The notes beneath the pieces were generated by a model. That model was not told the DNA's origin, ran no database searches, and worked only from the letters and a program-made list of their open reading frames with translations. Source: Acanthacorydalis orientalis (lineage: Eukaryota; Arthropoda; Insecta; Megaloptera; Corydalidae). From it: a DNA stretch of 64,000 nucleotides. The translations under genes were made by a program, and so were the position numbers. Below are positions 46,921 to 58,800 of the stretch, one piece after another. The DNA is taken from assembly GCA_034766995.1 (NCBI GenBank), contig CM068325.1, positions 3,910,946-3,974,945 of the forward strand, read 5' to 3'. Each line of letters begins with the position of its first letter. The stretch's first letter is position 1.

Positions 46921-48160
46921 CTTGCATTCGTCGTGTCAATTAAACGATTTTAATTTTTCCGGGCGGCGGATCGATCGCGCGGATCGAACGGCACGCCGAC
47001 ATGACGGGTCTCCCTCCGTCCGTTCGACGCTCGCTAACTCCGGCGTTTCATTATTCTTTCACTTATCTGTCGTTCGTCGTTCGATCACACGAACGCCGTC
47101 TCTTCTCTCTTCCTCTCGCTCTCGCTCTCGAAATCCGGTCATTTTCAATACAAAGATCTCTTTCCGGACGGATCTACAAGGATCGAGTCGATTTTCCAGC
47201 CTGGATCTCAAACGGTTTTCCGTCGAGATTTTTTTTAAAAGAGTCTTCGAATCTTTCACGCCTTTGAGAAGAGTCCAATGACCTCAGATGTCGAAGTTCG
47301 CTGCGACTCGAATAACCAGCCATCTATTCAACACTTATTTCGAACGACTACACGGATTTTTCACAATTCGGTTGATTTTCTTGAAGGAAACTCATCGATT
47401 TTCGACACAACTCGGACAATTCTGCATCGCAAATCGTTTTTGAAAAATATTCCAAGTATTCCCGCGTTCCTAGCGGGACTATGTGATCTATCTAGAGCTT
47501 CTTTTATCAAAAAGTCAAGTCTTAAATAATAGCTACAGATGTTTAACAGACTTTTAATTCAATTCCTGCGATTATCATATGCGTATTTATCATATTAAGT
47601 GCAAGGATTGACTCTTCAGATCGAAACACGGGATTCGAACCGTCAACAATCTACTTCAGTTACATTTACAGATATTTACAGGATTAAATCGCCAGACAAT
47701 CTCTTTTATTTCGATTCATAGACACGTTCGAACCACTCTGCACGTTTTAAACGAATCCTCAGGATTACAGTTCAACTTTCGATCATGTCCAGTGCACGGA
47801 TCGATAAAAAAGACACGAACTGAGATTCGAATTCCACTGATTTCATCCGCAAGACGTTTCCAATCGTCCTGACACGAATTCTTCGGCTCGAATCTTCAAG
47901 TATTTGTCATATTCTGTAGATACAGAAGTACCAGACTCTAATCCCATATAGATCCGTTTCTCTGTTCGAAATGTGTCATCGATTACTCATACGGCACTCA
48001 CTTAATGTCCATCCTTTTCGAGAATTTGTACCCGGGATAAATGTGCTTCATTCCGAAATTCCAATCAATGAATCAAATCAAAAATCAGTTGAACACTATC
48101 TATCTATCTTTATATATATATATATATATACACACAAAAGGAGAGGGCGAAACCGTGTAT
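46921..48160. other. Single-copy to weakly repetitive DNA
   Basis: CpG-rich at 46960-47060, then AT-richer sequence with recurring phrases (ACTCTTCAGATCGAA, GGACTGA) but no clear period. An exact B-box on the minus strand lies at 47631-47641. A (TA)n-(CA)n tract is at 48110-48138. No gene supported. Confidence 0.35.
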
Positions 48161-48640
48161 TGAAATTTACCCAGCGTCGCAAGACGGTCGACGTGAGGGG
48201 TTTGTTCGAAGTGTGGCAGACACGCGACGACGACGACGACGACGGCGTTTAAAAAGATGACACGCAGCGGAGCAATTTTAAAAGGCACATCAGTCGACTC
48301 CGGGTGCTCCGGCAAGTACCGACCTAATAGACAACACTGACAACATGATTGACAGGTATTTGAATGAAGTGGAAGTCGTCGACTGAAGCGCGTTGTCGAC
48401 ACGACGTCGATGCGGCGGGGGTGCCTGCGACGCCGAGCCACCCACTGTATTTCGCAGCGACGGATAGGGAGCGACGCCACTATATATATACATATATATA
48501 TATTTGTGTGTGTGTGTGTGATGAAGAAGTGAACGTTCCAGTGGTTACCGTGACGGATTAGCGAGCGCCGGGGCGCGTGTTCGCAAGTGAAACGAGCAGT
48601 TGCGCCGAACGTTTCATTAACGAAACAAATTACTCTTCGT
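48161..48640. promoter_or_regulatory. Candidate regulatory island with a PBX/MEIS composite site
   Basis: CpG-rich unique DNA. It holds the exact TALE-homeodomain composite word TGATTGACAG at 48347-48356 (known as a PBX/Exd plus MEIS/Hth binding site), a (GAC)n run at about 48226-48243 and a TA-GT tract at 48480-48520. Open frames on both strands are unsupported. Function inferred. Confidence 0.35.
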
Positions 48641-48850
48641 TACGCTGCTCCGTTATGACGGATCGGGACCCGTGATCGAATCCGTACCGTCGAATGTAGC
48701 GGAATTCGATTAAATTCGATCTGGGGGATCTGTCGGATCGACGGTATCGGATCAGTGTTCGATTCCGAATCGTCGACCTGACCGCCATTCTCGAATAGAC
48801 CGTCCGGCGCGCTCGATTCGACCGGAATTCGGATCGAAATACGATTCTGA
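48641..48850. other. TCGA-rich lead-in to the 166-bp array
   Basis: Very rich in GATCGAATCCG-type words, which may be the GC-rich edge of the following array. No gene seen. Confidence 0.35.
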
Positions 48851-49780
48851 ATCACTTAACAGACTGTCGGTTACAAGTAGGGCCCTAGACGTCCATGGTT
48901 CGGTTATTCGGGTCGAGTCTTAGAAACAAATAGGTTTTTTCTTGAAGTAAGGACAGGAACTCGGCCCTAACGGGTCGATTCGCGGATAAATTTGGACCGA
49001 AATTCGATTTTTTAAATCTTTTAATGGACTCTAAGTTAACAGATAGTTTCATAAAAAGTTACACTTTTGGTTATTAAAGTTAAGTGTAAGGTAAACGGGC
49101 CTTTTCTTTAAATTCGACTGCTTAACTCGACTCTAAAGTATCAATTCTTGTATATATTTGGATCAAAATACAATTCCATGTGTCTTAACAGACCGGTAGC
49201 AACAAATATATCCCTATAAACTTAAAATTTGTCTGATAGAGTCCAGTGTTGAAGATTAAAAGGGTTTTCCTTGAAGTTCAAGCCTCGAACCCGTCTCTAA
49301 AATGTCATTTCTTACTCGTAGTTGAATTTCAATTAAATACAACATTAAATATTTCAACAGACTGTTAGTTAGAAATATAGCTTCAGAAACTCATGACTTG
49401 TTTATCTAAGCTCGGTCTCGAAGATTAACAGGCTTTTCATCGACACTCGAGCCTCGAACTCGATCCTAGGGTGTCGATTCGTGGCGAAATTTCGAACGAA
49501 ATACGATTATGCATCTCTTAACAGACTCTTAATTGCAAATATATCCCTATAAACTAATAATTCGATTAACTCAGTTCCGTATTGAATTTTAACAAGCTTT
49601 TCCTTCAAGTTAAAGCACTTGACTCGGTAAATTCTCGAGAATTCTATCAGGAATTCCATCGAAAACATGAAATGTCAGACCGGCGCTCCTCTAGAGATAA
49701 TTCGCTGGACTTGTCCCTAAAGTATATACAAATCAGGATCTGTGTTCGATTTTAAATCGTCGAACAGACTGGAAGCTCCG
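48850..49780. repeat. Tandem array, about 166-bp unit, 5-6 units
   Basis: TTAACAGACTG-type landmarks lie at about 48857, 49021, 49185, 49353 and 49518, spaced 164-168. A diverged copy at about 49761 follows after a longer interval. Units share GGTTTTTCCTTGAAGTTCAA, TCGTATATTTGGATCAAAAT and ATATATCCCTATAAACT. A distinctly shorter unit than most arrays here. Confidence 0.88.
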
Positions 49781-50157
49781 CAGAGATAGGATCTCTAGTT
49801 CGAAAATGTGTCGGACAGGCTTTAAAAATTTCTCCAGTCGAATCGTAGGCGGATTCCGGTACATCTTCGCGGGTTTTTGAAACCGGCGAGCACGTTTTAT
49901 CAGATTCAAGTACGAAACAGTATTGGTATGTATTGTTTGGTACGAAACAGGAACACAAACAGTCAGGAATTTCGATCCGGACATTGAAAATCTTCACGAC
50001 ACTCTCAGTTCTTCGGGAGAGAGGAGAAAAAAAATACCCTATCATCTTCTGAACTTTAAATAGACCTCCGAGCAGTCTACGAAATTAATGTCTATATTGA
50101 ACTCGTCCCCTCTGAGAAAATTACACACATATATCTACAAACACACATACACATTTA

Positions 50158-50199
<42 letters not shown>

Positions 50200-50850
50200 C
50201 TTGTGTGTGTGTGCGCATTGATGTGCCGACGTCTTCTAATAAATATTGCGATCCGAGATGCGACGAAGCGATTTTTGACGTACACACACACACACAGAGA
50301 ACGGCCTGTGTTCAGGAAGTGTGCATTATACTTTGCCAATTTCCGGGCGCTCCGGGTACGCGCGGGATTCGATGCCGCGACGCTCCGTCATCGGTCCTCC
50401 GTGTCACCTCTTTTCGTTCGTCGCGCGTCGACGACACGCTACGACGCCGTTGTTATTTATGCTCTTGTCAACGAGACGAAACATCGTATGTACAGGACGA
50501 GCACGTTTTATATATACACACACACACACGTGTGTGTGTGTGTGTGTACAGAGTGCGAGTGAAAGAAGACACGGTGCAGTGTAATAGATGTTCGGGGAAC
50601 GCAGACTCGGGTTCCAAGTGCGTCGCGAGCGGGGAAACGTCCGTGCGGTCGAAACGCACTGAAGCTATGTCTATCACTCGTCCTATCTCATTATCCGTGT
50701 ACTGATTATAGAAAGAGAGATTAGAGAGAAGACATTTTATACAGTTTCTGTGTCCGGAAAAAATCACAAGTATGGCCAGACAGTATGGAACTCGATTGAA
50801 AGTCTGTTTGGTGCTGACCGTTTAGACAATCGATAGAATCTATCTATCTA

Positions 50851-50934
<84 letters not shown>

Positions 50935-51640
50935 TCCAAAAATATATACAGACAGAGAGAAGACGTGAACGTCTTCTGCATGCAGCCTTTAACATATTCC
51001 TCTCGTCGACGATCGGTCACAAATAAGGACGGCACCGTCGTCGCTCGTCCATTCGCACCACCCGGTACACATCCGTCGAACGTCAGTCCGTTCGTCCGCG
51101 TCTTCGGCCCGTCTCACACTTCTCGTTCGTGTCATCCGCGCGCGTCACGTTCAGAAATACTTTTTCATCGTCAACGCGACGACCGAGCTCAGTGGCGGCG
51201 ACGCCGCGAGACGGCGGAAGTGTCTTCGGGCGGATCGGCCTGTCATCTCGCTGACGTCGACCGAACGACGAGTCGGCGAAATTTCCGAGCGCGCACGTCC
51301 GATCGATCGGACAGGATGCGAGATCGACGGTCCCGGTTCTCAGAATGTCAGGACGGACGACCCTGACGGTGCTCGGATCTGCGTGCAGTACGGTCCTGAT
51401 CGGGGGAGTGTGCGCGTGGAATCGGGAGTCGTTCGACGAGACGTTCATAAAAATGGATATTCCTTAGACCCGGTGCCAGGAATTCGAACGAAATCGGATT
51501 TGTTGACAGGAAAAAAGGATTTTTCTTCGATGAGAAAGCTTACAGTATCGATTCAGACTCGCTTGAAAGAAAAATACGCTATATCTATGCCTAAATGATC
51601 CTTGAGGACCGAGGATACAATCATATAATACGATTTTAAA
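49781..51640. other. Single-copy island with long microsatellites and CpG-rich segments
   Basis: (TA)n tracts lie at 50161-50193 and, very long, 50846-50935. (CA)n at 50282-50297 and a CA-GT palindromic tract at 50515-50548 were also seen. CpG-rich blocks: 50345-50450 and 51000-51380. Open frames of 120-205 codons overlap microsatellites or CpG-rich DNA and lack domains. Confidence 0.4.
50835..50940. repeat. Longest simple repeat: (ATCT)n then (TA)n
   Basis: A short (ATCT)n run at 50836-50852 leads into about 80 bases of TA alternation with two small interruptions. Confidence 0.95.
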
Positions 51641-51960
51641 CAACAACCATCATACTACTCCCTAGGGAAATCCTTGTCGAGGGAATGATTAGAAAAAAAA
51701 TGATTCATAAATGCTTCTCGAGCTTTATTAGAAATCTGATCGATTGAAGATCTCCAGGTGAGAATACAAAGCATATTACAAGTCTATCACAAGAGGAAGA
51801 GCTATATATGAGACGAGGAACGAATGTCAGAGCCGGTCTTCATTTTCTAGATCGATTAGGCACAGTGGTTACAAACTAGGAAAATGTTACTCCGGGATAA
51901 TTGAATTTACAGCTTTCTCTTCTAAGTAACAGTTATTTTTTCTTTACTGAAACGATACAT
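51641..51960. other. AT-rich lead-in to the dimeric array
   Basis: Possibly decayed repeat. No clear unit and no gene. Confidence 0.3.
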
Positions 51961-51964
51961 GCAC

Positions 51965-53075
51965 ATCAATCTAATGAGATATAGAATTTAGACCCGAAAT
52001 CTTAAACATTTGTTGAAGAAATTCAGTGAAACGATTTCGACGCACGAGAATGAAACGCGACCGCGTCGAATCGTCCCTACAAATTAATCCTGCTCTTCTA
52101 TTCGGCACTATTGGTGTACGAGTCAATGTTTCGATATTTTTCTTAGCAGGAATAGTAAACAGGTTCATTGCCTAATCAAGGTTTAGGTTTTCGTCACGAT
52201 CGGAAAAGAATTACGGCCAGAATCTAGAAATCAGTTTCGGCCCGGAATATTGTAACGCATCCGCGCCGAATCGTCTTCTGAATTTTCCCCGCTCTTGTAT
52301 TCGAAATCGCTCCTGTACAAGTTAATGTTTGGACATTTTTTCAACGGGAATAGTAAATGTGTACTCTTTTACATCTAGCTCCAAGTTTTTAAGTCTTTCA
52401 GAAGAGATTTCGGTTCAGAATTTCGAAAACATTTCCAGAGTGTAACGCATTCGCGTGGAATCTACTTTTTTAATTTTTTCAGATTTTATATTTCAAATAA
52501 CTCCCATGTTAGATTATAATTCGATGTTTTTTCAACAGGAATTATGAAAAAGTATTATTTTTAATCTATGGTTAGATTTTCAAGTCTATTGATAAATAAT
52601 TACGGACAGAATTTAAAAATCAATTTCGGCCCGGAACATTGTAACGCATCCGCGCCGAATCGTCTTCTGGCATTTCCCCGCTCTTCTATTCGAAATCGCT
52701 CCTGTGCAAGTTAATGTTTGGACATTTTTTCAACGGTAATAGTAAATGTGTACTCTTTTACATCTAGCTCTAAGTTTTCAAGTCTTTCAGAAGAGATTTC
52801 GGTTCAGAATTTCGAAAACATTTCCAGAGTGTAACGCATTGGCGTGGAATCTATTTTTTAATTTTTTCAGATTTTATATTTCAAATAACTCCTATATTAG
52901 ATTATAATTCGACGTTTTTTTCAAAATAAATTATAAAAAGGTATTATGTTTAATCTACGGTTAGATTTTCAAGGCTATTGATAAAGAATTACGACCAGAA
53001 TTTAGAAATCAATTCCGGCCCGGAACATTGTAACGCATCCGCGCCGAATCGTCTCCTGTAATTTCCCCGCTCTTG
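51965..53075. repeat. Dimeric higher-order array, 389-bp repeat made of 190 + 199-bp monomers
   Basis: GTAACGCAT lies at about 52252, 52442, 52641, 52831 and 53030, spaced 190, 199, 190 and 199, with a diverged copy near 52052. The two monomer types differ. One has TTTCGGCCCGGAACATTG and CCGCGCCGAATCGTC; the other has GGTTCAGAATTTCGAAAACA and CGTGGAATCTA. Same-type copies 389 bp apart are far more alike than neighbours, the signature of a dimeric higher-order repeat. Confidence 0.95.
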
Positions 53076-53320
53076 TATTCGAAATCGCTCCTCGACTCTC
53101 TTCAACGAATCTCGCCCCTTTTTTTCTGAAATTCGAACCGACGATGTCAGTAGATCTGTCTTCCTGTTTGAAAAATATTCCTCGGGTTTGAAAAACATTC
53201 TTCCACATTCGAGAATTAAGAATTGTTATTGATCGAACAGCTTGTTAAGTTTTTTTTATTATTATTCGATTCGGTTTGTGCAATTTGTGAAAAACGGTAA
53301 CATATTCTATCCCTATCTCT

Positions 53321-53353
<33 letters not shown>

Positions 53354-53910
53354 GTACAAATATATGCAATGAAAGAAAAACGAGATACGAACGAACGTTG
53401 GGATTTCAGAAGCTCACTGATAAACAGCAAAAGGGTGAAAGTGAATGATTTCGTAAAAGCTCGTTGCGCAAAGCTCACTGTATCATCGCGATAATACTGT
53501 AACGGGTCTACGGTTCATATCTCTTGAAAGAACGTGTACACTACCCCACACACAGACACACACACACGCGTCGAGAGGGTTTGAGAGAGAGAGAGAGAGC
53601 GGGCGGCGAGAATGTTGAAATGTTTCTGCACGTTTAGGGAGTTTTATTATTATTTTTTTAAAAAACTAAAATATCTGTTTAATTGTTTATTCGATTAGGG
53701 ATGGACTTTTCGCTTACGATCATCTTTTCTCGACATTTTCTTGTCGTTCTCTCGTATAATCTTGTTCTACTTAAATCGATGCGGCGAAAATCGACACGGC
53801 TGTCGCATAGAATCGACGATTGGTGTTCGTACAACATTTATATGCTTGCATTTTTATTAAAAACTGATAGACGTGTCGCATTCCGAACGAAATGTGTCAT
53901 TCAGGAAGAC
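53076..53910. other. Single-copy DNA with TA and GA tracts
   Basis: A GATTCGAACC-like motif (53131-53140) lies at the array edge. (TA)n at 53325-53353, (CA)n at 53549-53568 and (GA)n at 53583-53599. AAAGCTCACTG occurs twice in variant form between 53405 and 53490. No gene supported. Confidence 0.4.
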
Positions 53911-54725
53911 AATGAGCCTTTTTAAAAGTGAAATTCGACAGAACCATCGTTTAAAATAGTAGATAAGTCCTTGAACAGGGTTCATCTGTACAAAATATTA
54001 TAAAAAATTGAAAAATAAATGAAGCACACAACGAATTGTCTCATTGATAGAGACATGGAACCTTTTAAAAGTGAAATTCGAGAGAACCGTTGCTTAAATA
54101 GTAGTTAAGTCCTTGAACAGGGTCCATCTGTTCAAAATATCGTAAAAAATCGAAAAATAAATTAAGTATAGAACGATTTGTGTCATTGATAGAGAAATGG
54201 AGCCTTTTCAAAAGTAAAATTTGAGAGAACCATTGCTTAAAATAGTAGACAAGTCCTTAAACAGGGTTTATCTCTGAAAAATGTTATAAAAAATTGAAAA
54301 ATAACTTAAATATACAACGAACTGTTTTATTGACAGACATAGAGCCTTTTCAAAAGTAAAATTTGTCAAATCATCGTTTAAAATAGCAGATAAGTCCTCG
54401 AACAGGGTTGATCTGTTCAAAATGTTATAAAAAATCGAAAAATAAATTAAGTATAGAACGATTTGTGTCATTGATAGAGACATAGAGCTTTTTAAAAATG
54501 AAATTCGACAGAACTGTCATTTAAAATAGTAGACAAGTCCTTGAACAGGGCCCATCTGTTCGAAATATTATAAAAAATTGAAAAATAAATTAAGTATAGA
54601 ACGAATTGTGTCATCGATAGAGACAACGAGCCTTTTTAAAAGTAAAATTCGAGAGAATAATTGCTTAAAATAGTAGACAAGTCCTTGAATAGAGTTCATC
54701 TGTACGAAATATTATAAAAAACTCG
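53910..54725. repeat. Tandem array, 143-bp unit, 6 units
   Basis: GAGCCTTTT lies at about 53914, 54058, 54200, 54342, 54485 and 54628, spaced 144, 142, 142, 143 and 143. Units share AAAATAGTAGACAAGTCCTT, GAACAGGGTTCATCTGTTC, TATTATAAAAAATTGAAAAA and AACGAATTGTGTCAT. Very regular and easily aligned. Confidence 0.96.
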
Positions 54726-55690
54726 AATGAAAACAATATATCGAAACAACTGTCAGTTTGAACTTTATAGAATATTTTCTATGGCTAGACTTTTTACATA
54801 ATTGACTAAAATCGATAACTAATCATAAAAAAATGATTATTTTCGAGCACTTATTAAGCCGAGTACGGAATTCCCTGTACATACATTCCTGGACATATCT
54901 CTAAGACCGTTCAATCGTTGAAAACGACCTGAAATCCTCGACACTCGTATCGAACGTTATCCTATCCTTGTCAGATAATCCGTATCCGTTCTCGCTGACC
55001 GACCACCCTGTACAATACAGTATTTCAGTTTGTTTAGTAACTGATGTGTGTGTGTGCGCGCGTGTAAGTTTGTATAATATTCGAACTGTCTGTCCGTGTC
55101 TCTCTGTGTATGTGTGTGGATGTGGATGTTTCAGAAACTCGTCTTTCAACTGTCTAGTGAAGAGATGTTGTGTGCCGTGTACGTGGCCGTGGGTTCGAGC
55201 ACGTTCGCGTAACGCGAAGATCTGAAAGCCGGCACAGAAACGTACAACACACTTACAATATGATGTTTTTTCACTCTGTCTGTCTGTGTGTGTGTGTGTG
55301 CGCGCGTATGATGAGCTTTCTTCGAAAATGTATTTTTTTTTCTATTACGTTTGTATTATCACCCTTTCGAGTATCGAATGAGGAAGACGGATAGAGAGAG
55401 AGAACGCGTTTTCGAACACTTTACAGTGTTTAATAGAATGGGAATTATTTAAACCGGAAAATCGATGTCGGACACGATTCCGATCGCATTAATGCGGTCC
55501 CCTCTCTTCGACTCGGAACGTCCCGATCAGAAATCTTCAGTAAATCGTTACTGGTCCGTTTCGATCCTTCCCTGTGCTCATTTAACATTCGTACGGTATA
55601 GAAAAATCTGCGGCGAGGCGAAAACGATTCAGTTGTAGGAGTGTTAGAGATCTGATGATTTGCAAGATGATAGGGACCGAGATGAAGATA
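54726..55690. other. Single-copy DNA with GT tracts
   Basis: (TG)n near 55045-55058, 55106-55125 and 55283-55305. Rest unique. Short frames only, no splice support. Confidence 0.35.
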
Positions 55691-56100
55691 CGATGTGACA
55701 CTCGCAAAAACCTGAGCACCGGCTCCAGAAATGAAATCCTTGCACATTTCTACTATTTATGTGATTAAAAACGAGGATCCATTTGTGACAATCGATCGAA
55801 CTAATATCAGAAACATCTAAATTCGCAAATCTGCAAGAAAAGAGACAGAGATACTTGGATAAACACCTGCAAAAACCCAAATACTCGCAGAGACCCAAAC
55901 AGCTGCTTCAGAAATGAAATCCTTGTGCACTTCTACGGTCTATGCGATTAAAAATGGGGATCCATTTGTGGAAATCGATATTATTAGTATAATCAATCTC
56001 CGGGTTCGTGAATCGGTATGAAAAGAGACAGAAATACATGCCGAACACCTACAAACAGCTAAACTATCCACTTCAGGACGAAAATCCCTGAACGCCTCGA
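55690..56100. repeat. Tandem repeat, 183-bp unit, about 2.3 units
   Basis: AGAAATGAAATCC(T)TG lies at about 55731 and 55914 (183 bp), with a diverged copy near 56080. GTGATTAAAAACGAGGATCC and GCGATTAAAAATGGGGATCC, TCCATTTGTG and GAAAAGAGACAGA(G/A)ATAC are shared. Confidence 0.88.
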
Positions 56101-56472
56101 TCACACTCGACATTAAGACTGGATTCGGTCACAAGTTCAGACCGGTTTCGAACCCGGGCCGCTCATCTCTTATTGTCCTCGTGCGCGGTCCGTTTCAGTG
56201 CCGGTCGATCCGTCGACCCGGTTCGATCTCGTTCCGACTGTTCCGAGCACGGGACGATTCCCGGACTGGTGCCGCGAACAGACGGACGGACACGTGCACG
56301 CGTCGCACTATATAATTTAATATTTCGAAAAGCTCCGCAACAAGATACCGAAACTGGTGGAAGCTTTAACCCGACGTAACCGACAAACACACACCAGAAC
56401 ACATCTCTCCGCTCGGCTGTATTTAAAACGCACGAACGAAAGAACGAACGAGCAACATCCATCCATCCATCC

Positions 56473-56545
<73 letters not shown>

Positions 56546-56917
56546 TATGTATGTGCAGCATTCATGAATGCTTTTTCATTAAAATTCCTCGATTCCCTTT
56601 GATGTTAGCCAACTGCACAACAGGATACATACAGCACTCGCTCGATACGTTGTGCGGTACGGTTCTCTCTTTTTCTTTTGTGAACGAGTCGCGGGATCGA
56701 TTCCGATACACGAACAGGCACGTTCGTCTATCGACACACATCTACACACACACACGCTTAGTACGCGCGTTACTTACATTATAGAAAATAATACATGTTT
56801 TTTTTTCTCCTCCTTTGCAATGTGATTTCGTGTTTTCCTACTAAGTTGGCCAATTTTTTTTTGTACCGCGCAGAACTTATAAGTTTCAGTAGGAATTCGG
56901 TTTTGAAATTCATACGC

Positions 56918-56955
<38 letters not shown>

Positions 56956-57640
56956 GTGTGTGTATATATATATATCTTGAACGAGTTCACTAGAGCATTA
57001 TCTCGGTTGAAAAAATAGTACTGTTCCAGTATGTCAGCGATAGGAAGAGATTAGATAAGTTTACATGGTCGAAAACGATCCATACTTTCTTTAAAACGAT
57101 TCGGTTCGAAACTGTTCTGTCATAAAATCGTAAAAACAACCCTCTAGGTCTCTCTAACAGAGCTGTAAACTTGGTATCAATCACAGAAAATCGCACAGTC
57201 CTGTTCAAATGCTCGTTCGAAACCTCTCAATCGAACGGTTGTGGTCTTGTCGCGACGAGCCGCTGCGCTCTGAACGAGACTCGAACCCAGGAACGCGCCG
57301 ACCGGTCCGCGACGGCAGGTCATTAAAGATTGATAGATAGGTTGAAGGAAACTTCGCGATCCGTGTGCGAAACAAGCGTCTGACCGTCCGGTAGTCAAAG
57401 AGGAGAGCTAGATACGGAGTTCGGTCTGAAATCTTTAAAGATCGATTGACAGGCGCACGAAGAGCTCGAAATCCGAGATCCGGTCGTATTTTCGTCACTG
57501 AATGTTCTGTGATTGAAAGACGAGTCGATAAAATAATCGATTTCCGGTCAGAATTTTATAATTGTTGAGATTTCTATGAGAACTTGTGTGCTTTTTGAAA
57601 CGTCGACTCGTTTTATTGGCATTTTTTCCGATGTCTCATT
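56101..57640. other. Single-copy island with very long TA microsatellites
   Basis: GGTTTCGAACCCGGG (56144-56158) lies at the array edge. A (CATC)n-(TA)n tract spans 56457-56545. A further TA tract is at 56923-56973. A T-arm-like GACTCGAACCCAGG lies near 57281-57294. No gene supported. Confidence 0.4.
56457..56545. repeat. (CATC)n then long (TA)n microsatellite
   Basis: About four CATC units are followed by roughly 70 bases of TA alternation with one TACA interruption. Confidence 0.95.
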
Positions 57641-58440
57641 CGAGATTGAGACACCGAGGACGAGACGCAGCTTAATAATTCCCATAAATCGTTTAACAAT
57701 TTAAAAAGAGCGAATTTTCCACGAATTCCGGATCAAGACGAACGGATATTTCATTCTTAAAGACAACACGGGGCGCACGATGAAAGAATAACACGGCGGG
57801 ACCGTCGATCGATCCGTTCGCACGTTTCGACATCGAGCAGATTAACCGTTTTATGAGAATCGTCCATAAATTAAGACCGCAACGATAAAATGTGAACGGG
57901 ACGTCTGGCGGGACGGGCTGCGAGCACGCGACCGAGGACTGAACCGCGGACACGACGGCGGACGGGCGACGCGTCGGCGCGAGCGAGACGGAAGCGTTCC
58001 CGCGAACATCGGAAGAATAATATGATGAAACAAAGGGCGGGATGTATAATAAGCGATATGAAAGGGGTGCGCGAACGCTGATGAATTCTTTAACGGGCGG
58101 ACGGGCGCGCTTTCACGATTTAATTCAATCACTATTTAAGGCTTTTGTGCGACGACGGGTCGCGCCGGGACGGGCACGGGCCGGCGGGCTCTTTTTTATC
58201 ACTTCCCGTACGTTTCGACCCTTCGGAGAGACAATTATTATGCAAAGTGAGACGATAAGGAACGGGACCGACGGTACGAGCGCGTCAGGAGCTTCTCCGT
58301 CTCCAGGTCTGTTCACACTGTGACCACAATAGCAACCGCGACAGTCAATGGACGTTATGATTTCTACCGATCATGTCCCGATCGTAATTAATTCCCGGAT
58401 CTCCTTTCTCGGGACTCGTCGACGCGGAGTCGATTGAAAG
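57641..58440. promoter_or_regulatory. Candidate regulatory island with octamer-like, GATA and Runx-like sites
   Basis: CpG-rich unique DNA with embedded AT-rich words: CAATTATTATGCAAAG (58232-58247, homeodomain plus octamer-like), GATAAGG (58254-58260), TGACCACA (58321-58328) and AACCGC (58334-58339, Runx-like), and TAATTAATT (58385-58393). No exon with splice sites was found. The clustering of sites in about 160 bp suggests an enhancer; this is inference. Confidence 0.35.
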
Positions 58441-58800
58441 CGAGCGACGGCGACGTTCTTAGAAAAATGTCTCTAGGACGACGAGATCACAGGAACGCAC
58501 GGAACGACGGGACATCGAACGACTATTGTTTATTAATAAAACATCGAATTGAATTTCATAGAAGTGTGTCTCGACGCCTTTACGGGAGACCTCATCAAAT
58601 CCACCCCCTGCTGGCTGTTCGTGCGTCGACTGTAGGGACGAAGAGACTTTTTATTTTTGTCGGGATCGACTTGTTTCAATCATTCAAACAGGCATGAGAT
58701 TTCTTAAAAGCGCAGAGTACATGTATTCGATCCGAAGACACGATTTGTACCCTGAATCGGAACACAAATCTGACGAATGGGTCATAAAATAGCGAGTGGA
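58441..58800. other. Single-copy DNA before the 182-bp array
   Basis: An 87-codon plus-strand frame (58434-58697) has no recognisable domain or splice sites. No gene called. Confidence 0.3.

Noticed and set aside
50088..50705. 205-codon open frame with Tyr-Ile and Thr-His runs
   Set aside because: The runs are translations of TA and CA microsatellites; the rest has no recognisable homology.
53488..53515. TAATACTGT resembling the miR-8/miR-200 seed
   Set aside because: Only the seed region matches; no complementary arm giving a hairpin was found nearby.
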